A stretch of DNA of 9,999 nt from Acuticoccus sp039189655 (GTDB lineage Bacteria; Pseudomonadota; Alphaproteobacteria; Rhizobiales; Amorphaceae). Both the position numbers and the translations under genes were made by a program. The DNA is taken from the NCBI GenBank assembly GCA_039189655.1, contig JBCCYN010000165.1, forward strand, positions 1-9,999, written 5' to 3'. The notes below the pieces were generated by a model. That model had not been told where the DNA came from. It searched no databases and worked only from the letters and a program-made list of their open reading frames with translations. Positions 6,396 to 9,999 of this stretch are shown here, piece by piece; the stretch's first letter is position 1, and each line of letters opens with the position of its first letter.

Positions 6396-7451
6396 ATGAC
6401 CATGACCACCAGTTCTGCCGCCTCCATGATCGACCTCATCGGCAACACACCGCTGCTGCGCCTCAAAGGCCCGTCGGAGGAGACCGGCTGCGAAATTTTG
6501 GGCAAGTGCGAGTTCTTGAACCCGGGCCAATCGGTAAAGGATCGCGCCGCGCTCTACATCATCCGCGATGCGGTGGACCGGGGCGCCCTGCGGCCCGGCG
6601 GTACCATTGTTGAGGGCACGGCCGGCAACACGGGGATCGGCCTTTCCCTGGTCGGCAATGCCATGGGTTTTAAGAGCGTCATCGTCATTCCCGAAACCCA
6701 GAGCGAAGAAAAGAAAGAAGCGCTGCGGCTTGCCGGTGCGACTTTGGTGGAAGTCCCGGCCGTGCCCTACCGCAATCCCAACAACTACGTGAAAGTATCG
6801 GGGAGGCTCGCCGCGCAACTGGACAAGGAGAGCGAACACGGCGCGATCTGGGCAAACCAGTTCGACAACGTCGCGAACCGCCAGGCCCACGTGGAAACCA
6901 CCGGACCGGAAATCTGGAGCCAGACGAACGGCAAGGTGGACGGGTTCATCTGCGCTGTGGGTTCGGGCGGTACCCTCGCCGGTGTTTCGATGGCGCTTAA
7001 GGAGCGCGGCGATGTGAAAATCGGCATCGCAGACCCCATGGGTGCGGCGCTCTACAGCTACTATTCGAACGGCGAGTTGAAGTCGGAAGGCTCATCCATC
7101 TCCGAAGGGATTGGCCAGGGCCGGATTACCGCAAACCTAGAGGGCGCGGTGGTGGACATGCCATTCCAGATCCCCGATGCGGAGGGCGTCCCCCTCGTCT
7201 ACCAGCTTCTTCGGGAGGAAGGCCTGGTGCTCGGCCTTTCCTCAGGCATCAACATTGCCGGCGCCATGCGCATGGCCCGGGAGATGGGACCAGGCCACAC
7301 CATCGTCACCATCCTTTGTGACTACGGCAACCGCTACGCCTCCAAACTCTTCAACCCCGCCTTCATGCGCGAAAAAGGTCTTCCGGTGCCCGATTGGCTG
7401 GAAGAGAAGGTGACCGTCAGCGTTCCCTTCGAGGAGGTGCCGGCAGCTTAG
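6396..7451 (+). CDS. cysK: Cysteine synthase A (O-acetylserine sulfhydrylase)
   Basis: A cytoplasmic PLP enzyme, 351 residues, that makes cysteine from O-acetylserine and sulfide in the last step of sulfate assimilation. Fold-type II motifs are clear: GNTPLL (16-21), NPGQSVKDR with Lys48 as the PLP Schiff-base lysine, the substrate loop EGTAGNTG (73-80), the phosphate-binding GSGGT (189-193) and LSSGIN (281-286). CDYGNRYASKLF (308-319) is typical of the longer alphaproteobacterial and CBS-like branch. The substrate loop differs from the EPTSGNTG of enterobacterial CysK, and the protein is about 30 residues longer at the C-terminus, so a cystathionine-beta-synthase-like role is the main alternative. 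The ATG at 6396 is followed by another at 6402; neither has a strong ribosome site. An upstream ATG at 6389 is out of frame. Appears monocistronic. Confidence 0.92.
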   Translation: MTMTTSSAASMIDLIGNTPLLRLKGPSEETGCEILGKCEFLNPGQSVKDRAALYIIRDAVDRGALRPGGTIVEGTAGNTGIGLSLVGNAMGFKSVIVIPETQSEEKKEALRLAGATLVEVPAVPYRNPNNYVKVSGRLAAQLDKESEHGAIWANQFDNVANRQAHVETTGPEIWSQTNGKVDGFICAVGSGGTLAGVSMALKERGDVKIGIADPMGAALYSYYSNGELKSEGSSISEGIGQGRITANLEGAVVDMPFQIPDAEGVPLVYQLLREEGLVLGLSSGINIAGAMRMAREMGPGHTIVTILCDYGNRYASKLFNPAFMREKGLPVPDWLEEKVTVSVPFEEVPAA

Positions 7452-7471
7452 GGACAGGCGCTGCCGGCGCC
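7442..7471. terminator. Possible hairpin between convergent cysK and acyl-CoA dehydrogenase genes
   Basis: Two mutually exclusive stems are possible: GGCAGC (7442-7447) with GCTGCC (7460-7465), spanning the cysK stop, or GGCGC (7457-7461) with GCGCC (7467-7471). Only 35 bp separate the two stop codons and no T-run is present, so this is a weak terminator call. Confidence 0.3.
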
Positions 7472-7486
7472 GATGGGGTCATAGGG

Positions 7487-9241
7487 TTAGCTGCAAAAAC
7501 TCAGCGCGTTGGCGGCGACCACTTCATCGGCCATTCCATCTGTGGCGCTGCTGGCCATCGCAGGGACAGACCGCAGGAACGTGCTTGCAAAATATCTGGC
7601 GAGCATCGCTCGCCCTTCGGCGGGCTGGCCGTCGGAGGCGAGGGCCGATTTGGCGAGATACGCACCGCCGGCGGTGGTGGCGAGGGCGCGCAGGAAGGGG
7701 CTTGCGCCGGCGAGGGCCTTTTCCGGGCTTCGCAAAAGTTCAGCGCGCAGGTCGGCGGCGGCGGATCGAACAGCCGCGATGGCTTCGTCCAGCGTCTTTG
7801 CCGCCAGCGCAAGACCCAGCGCGTTGGCGCCTCGCGCAGCCTCAGCAATGCCCGACAGCTCGTCCAGATAGGCATCGAGAACGGCGCCATCGTCCCTGGT
7901 GATTTTGCGACGCAATAGATCGATGGCCTGAATTCCGTTGGTGCCTTCGTAGATGGGAAAGATACGTGCATCGCGCATATGCTGCGCCGCGCCGGTTTCT
8001 TCGATGTAGCCCATCCCGCCATGGACCTGGATGCCCAGCGAAGCGACCTCGACCCCCACATCCGTCGAAAAGGATTTTGCAAGGGGCGTCAAAAGGTCGG
8101 CGCGCGCCTTGAAGAATGGGTCCGTGCGGCCGCGGTCGATGGCGACGGCGCAGGCGTAGCAAATGGCCCTGGCCGCCTGGGTCATCGCCTTCATGGACAG
8201 GAGCATGCGCTTCACATCGGGATGTTCCACGATGGGCACCATGGGGCTGCCGGACCCGTTTCGCCCCTGCCTGCGCTCCTGCGCATAGGAGAGCGCCTGT
8301 TGGAAGGCCCGCTCGCCCACCACAGCGCCCTGCACGCCCACCTGGACCCGGGCGTTGTTCATCATCGTGAACATGGCCGAAAGGCCGCGATGGGGCTCGC
8401 CGACCAGGTAGCCCATCGCCCCCTCGCCTGCCGCGCCAAAGAGCATTGTGCAGGTGGGTGACGCGTGAACGCCCAGCTTCTTCTCCACGCCCACGCACAA
8501 AAGGTCGTTCTCTCGCCCCAGCGAGCCATCCGCCTGCACCAAAATTTTCGGCACCAGGAAGAGCGAGATGCCGCGCGTACCCTCCGGCGCACCTGGGATG
8601 CGGGCCAACACCAGATGGATGATGTTTTCTGTAAGATCGTGCTCGCCGTAGGTGATGTAGATTTTCTGGCCGAAGACCCGGTAGGTGCCGTCGTCCTGGG
8701 GCTCGGCGCGGGTTTTGAGGTCGCCCAGATCTGAGCCCGCATGGGGCTCGGTGAGGTTCATGGTCCCGGTCCATCGCCCGTCGATCATCGCGGGCAGGTA
8801 GGTGGCCTTAAGGTCCTGCGAACCGTGCGCCTGGAGAGCTTCCACCGCCCCCACCGTGAGGAGCGGGTTGAGGGCAAAGCCCGCACAGGCTTGATTCCAG
8901 ATGTCGGAAAGGGCGATTTGCAACGCCATGGGAAGACCCTGGCCACCGAACTCCGTTTCACCAGTGAGGGTGCTCCAGCCCCCTTCTATCCAGGCATCAT
9001 AGACCTCGCGCCAACCCGGCGGGGTGACCACATTGTGCCCTTCAAGCCGGCTGTGGTGGTGATCGCCAACGGCGTTGAGCGGCGCCATCCGCTCATCGGC
9101 AAAGCGGCCTGCCTCCGTGAGGATCGCCGCTGCATCTTCACGCGCCAGTTCCCCAACGGCGCCAGCGGTCCGCGCTTCAGCAAGGCCTGCAACCTCCTCC
9201 AGCGTGTGCAGGATTTCCGATACCGGAGCACTGTAAGACAT
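7487..9241 (-). CDS. DmdC-type acyl-CoA dehydrogenase (FAD)
   Basis: A 584-residue flavoprotein that oxidises an acyl-CoA to the 2-enoyl-CoA, passing electrons to electron-transfer flavoprotein. It has the long architecture of the DmdC/FadE-like group: an extra N-terminal segment (about 1-35), the standard three-part dehydrogenase core (about 40-445) and a C-terminal acetyltransferase-like helical domain (about 465-580, compare PF12806). Visible motifs are TEPHAGSD (164-171), QVHGGMGYIEE (405-415) and YEGTNGIQ with catalytic Glu432, the position used by DmdC (near Glu435 in marine Roseobacter enzymes). Substrate could be methylmercaptopropionyl-CoA or an ordinary medium- or long-chain acyl-CoA; genomes often carry several such paralogues, so no symbol is given. 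The ATG at 9239-9241 lacks a strong ribosome site. Divergent from the TsaC gene. Confidence 0.93.
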   Translation of the reverse strand: MSYSAPVSEILHTLEEVAGLAEARTAGAVGELAREDAAAILTEAGRFADERMAPLNAVGDHHHSRLEGHNVVTPPGWREVYDAWIEGGWSTLTGETEFGGQGLPMALQIALSDIWNQACAGFALNPLLTVGAVEALQAHGSQDLKATYLPAMIDGRWTGTMNLTEPHAGSDLGDLKTRAEPQDDGTYRVFGQKIYITYGEHDLTENIIHLVLARIPGAPEGTRGISLFLVPKILVQADGSLGRENDLLCVGVEKKLGVHASPTCTMLFGAAGEGAMGYLVGEPHRGLSAMFTMMNNARVQVGVQGAVVGERAFQQALSYAQERRQGRNGSGSPMVPIVEHPDVKRMLLSMKAMTQAARAICYACAVAIDRGRTDPFFKARADLLTPLAKSFSTDVGVEVASLGIQVHGGMGYIEETGAAQHMRDARIFPIYEGTNGIQAIDLLRRKITRDDGAVLDAYLDELSGIAEAARGANALGLALAAKTLDEAIAAVRSAAADLRAELLRSPEKALAGASPFLRALATTAGGAYLAKSALASDGQPAEGRAMLARYFASTFLRSVPAMASSATDGMADEVVAANALSFCS

Positions 9242-9274
9242 CGTCGAACCCAGCTAGTGAACGAGAAAACCGCC

Positions 9275-9291
9275 CCGGACCGGCTGTCCGG
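9275..9291. promoter_or_regulatory. Inverted repeat in the acyl-CoA dehydrogenase 5' leader
   Basis: CCGGAC (9275-9280) and GTCCGG (9286-9291) flank CGGCT, between the candidate promoter at 9308-9336 and the minus-strand start codon. It could be a repressor operator (TetR- and GntR-type regulators of acyl-CoA genes use such sites) or a leader stem. No regulator gene is adjacent. Confidence 0.25.
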
Positions 9292-9307
9292 CAGCTTGTG
9301 TTCATGG

Positions 9308-9336
9308 GTTTTAGCGCACCCGCGGTGGCGCGCCAA
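9308..9336 (-). promoter_or_regulatory. Candidate promoter for the acyl-CoA dehydrogenase gene
   Basis: On the minus strand TTGGCG (9331-9336) and TAAAAC (9308-9313) are separated by 17 bp, each matching four of six consensus bases. Transcription would start about 60 nt before the ATG. Pattern evidence only. Confidence 0.3.
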
Positions 9337-9366
9337 AGCACCAGCCCTGGAGAACCCTCTTTGACC

Positions 9367-9999
9367 ATGGTGCCGACCCAAATCATCCCCACCGACGCCG
9401 AGGATGTTTTGGCGCGCGTGGTCACAGTTCTCAGAAACGGTGGGCTGGCGGCGCTACCCACCGAAACGGTCTACGGTCTTTGCGCCCGCGCCGACCGCGA
9501 CGAAGCGGTGCGGGCTATCTTTGCTGCCAAGGGACGGCCGGCGCACAACCCATTGATTGTGCACGGCGCGAATGTGGAAATGCTCAGCGAGATCGGTGTG
9601 TTTGGCGCAGTTGCAAATGCCCTTGCCGAACGGTTTTGGCCAGGCCCCCTGACGCTGGTGCTGGAGCGCAAGGAATCGGCCCCGGTTTCCGCCCTTGCCT
9701 GCGCCGGCGGCCCCACCGTGGCGGTGAGAATCCCCGAAGGGTCGCTCCTGCGCGAGGCGAGCGCTGCCATCGGCCCGTTGGTCGCTCCCAGTGCCAACCG
9801 GTCAGGCCGGGTATCAGCTACCACTGCCGACGCGGTGATGGCGGAGCTTTCAGGACGCATCGAGCTGCTGGCGGACGGCGGCCCCTCCCTCATCGGGCTT
9901 GAGTCGACCGTGGTGGACGTGACGGGATCGCCCACGCTCCTTCGGCCCGGCGCCATTCCAGCCGAAGCGCTCGAAGCCATCGTAGGCCCCCTCGCCAGC
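9367..9999 (+). CDS. tsaC: L-threonylcarbamoyladenylate synthase (TsaC/Sua5), incomplete at right edge
   Basis: This cytoplasmic enzyme makes threonylcarbamoyl-AMP from threonine, bicarbonate and ATP, the first step of tRNA t6A37 modification; TsaD, TsaB and TsaE complete it. The 211 visible codons hold the YrdC/Sua5 core: PTETVYGL (31-38), KGRPAHNPLI (55-64), FWPGPLTLVL (90-99), PSANRSG (141-147) and GLESTVVD (177-184), then LLRPGAIP. No stop occurs before the window ends, and the core is complete by about residue 200, so the protein probably carries the extra C-terminal Sua5 domain (TsaC2 type, roughly 320 residues). The ATG at 9367 has a GGAG at 9349-9352, rather far at 14 bases. Expected to be essential or nearly so. 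Divergent from the acyl-CoA dehydrogenase gene with 125 bp between starts. Confidence 0.95.
   Translation, partial: MVPTQIIPTDAEDVLARVVTVLRNGGLAALPTETVYGLCARADRDEAVRAIFAAKGRPAHNPLIVHGANVEMLSEIGVFGAVANALAERFWPGPLTLVLERKESAPVSALACAGGPTVAVRIPEGSLLREASAAIGPLVAPSANRSGRVSATTADAVMAELSGRIELLADGGPSLIGLESTVVDVTGSPTLLRPGAIPAEALEAIVGPLAS

Noticed and set aside
6028..6396. Minus-strand frame of 122 codons across the BCCT-cysK gap
   Set aside because: Arg-rich composition, no ribosome site noted, and overlap with the BCCT start in another frame. It looks like non-coding sequence kept open by GC bias.
8741..9364. 207-codon plus-strand open frame over the start of the acyl-CoA dehydrogenase gene
   Set aside because: It is antisense to a well-supported gene, would overlap its promoter region, and shows no domain. 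Its 3' end next to the TsaC start is coincidental.

Overview
The window looks like chromosomal DNA of a GC-rich alphaproteobacterium, probably a marine or salt-exposed Hyphomicrobiales-type organism. The grounds are overall GC richness with third-position G/C codon use, a class I polyhydroxyalkanoate synthase, a Na+-coupled BCCT betaine-type transporter, a DmdC-type acyl-CoA dehydrogenase and an alphaproteobacterial-style cysteine synthase. The lineage is inferred from gene content only. No rRNA, tRNA, CRISPR array or insertion sequence was seen.

Layout: (1) Bases 1-559 form a near-perfect palindrome without indels. Its 258-bp arms carry two tail-to-tail copies of the front part of a small lipoprotein gene around a 43-bp spacer. 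(2) phaC (682-2565, +) is read divergently from the right-hand lipoprotein copy. (3) An AraC/YqhC-type regulator (2640-3530, -) and a short-chain dehydrogenase (3700-4455, +) are divergent; the 169-bp gap between them holds a direct repeat with 21-bp period that is a good AraC-type operator candidate. (4) A BCCT transporter (4596-6110, -) is followed by an overlapping 39-codon membrane-protein gene (4490-4609, -) with the best Shine-Dalgarno sequence noticed in the window. A perfect 10-bp inverted repeat separates this unit from the convergent dehydrogenase. (5) cysK (6396-7451, +) lies behind a 285-bp intergenic region with two hairpins and converges on (6) a DmdC-like acyl-CoA dehydrogenase (7487-9241, -), which is divergent from (7) a TsaC/Sua5 tRNA-modification gene (9367 to the right edge, +, incomplete).

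Most genes look like single-gene or two-gene units of general metabolism: carbon storage (phaC), osmolyte uptake (BCCT plus small protein), sulfur assimilation (cysK), acyl-CoA oxidation and tRNA t6A synthesis. The regulator and dehydrogenase probably form a local aldehyde- or carbonyl-responsive module. Uptake of a betaine-like substrate (possibly DMSP), a DmdC-type dehydrogenase and a cysteine synthase would fit sulfur-compound metabolism, but adjacency alone does not prove it.

No new multi-gene system is evident. The two observations most worth checking are the left-edge palindrome, whose four differences in the coding part are all synonymous, and the small membrane-protein gene coupled to the BCCT transporter.
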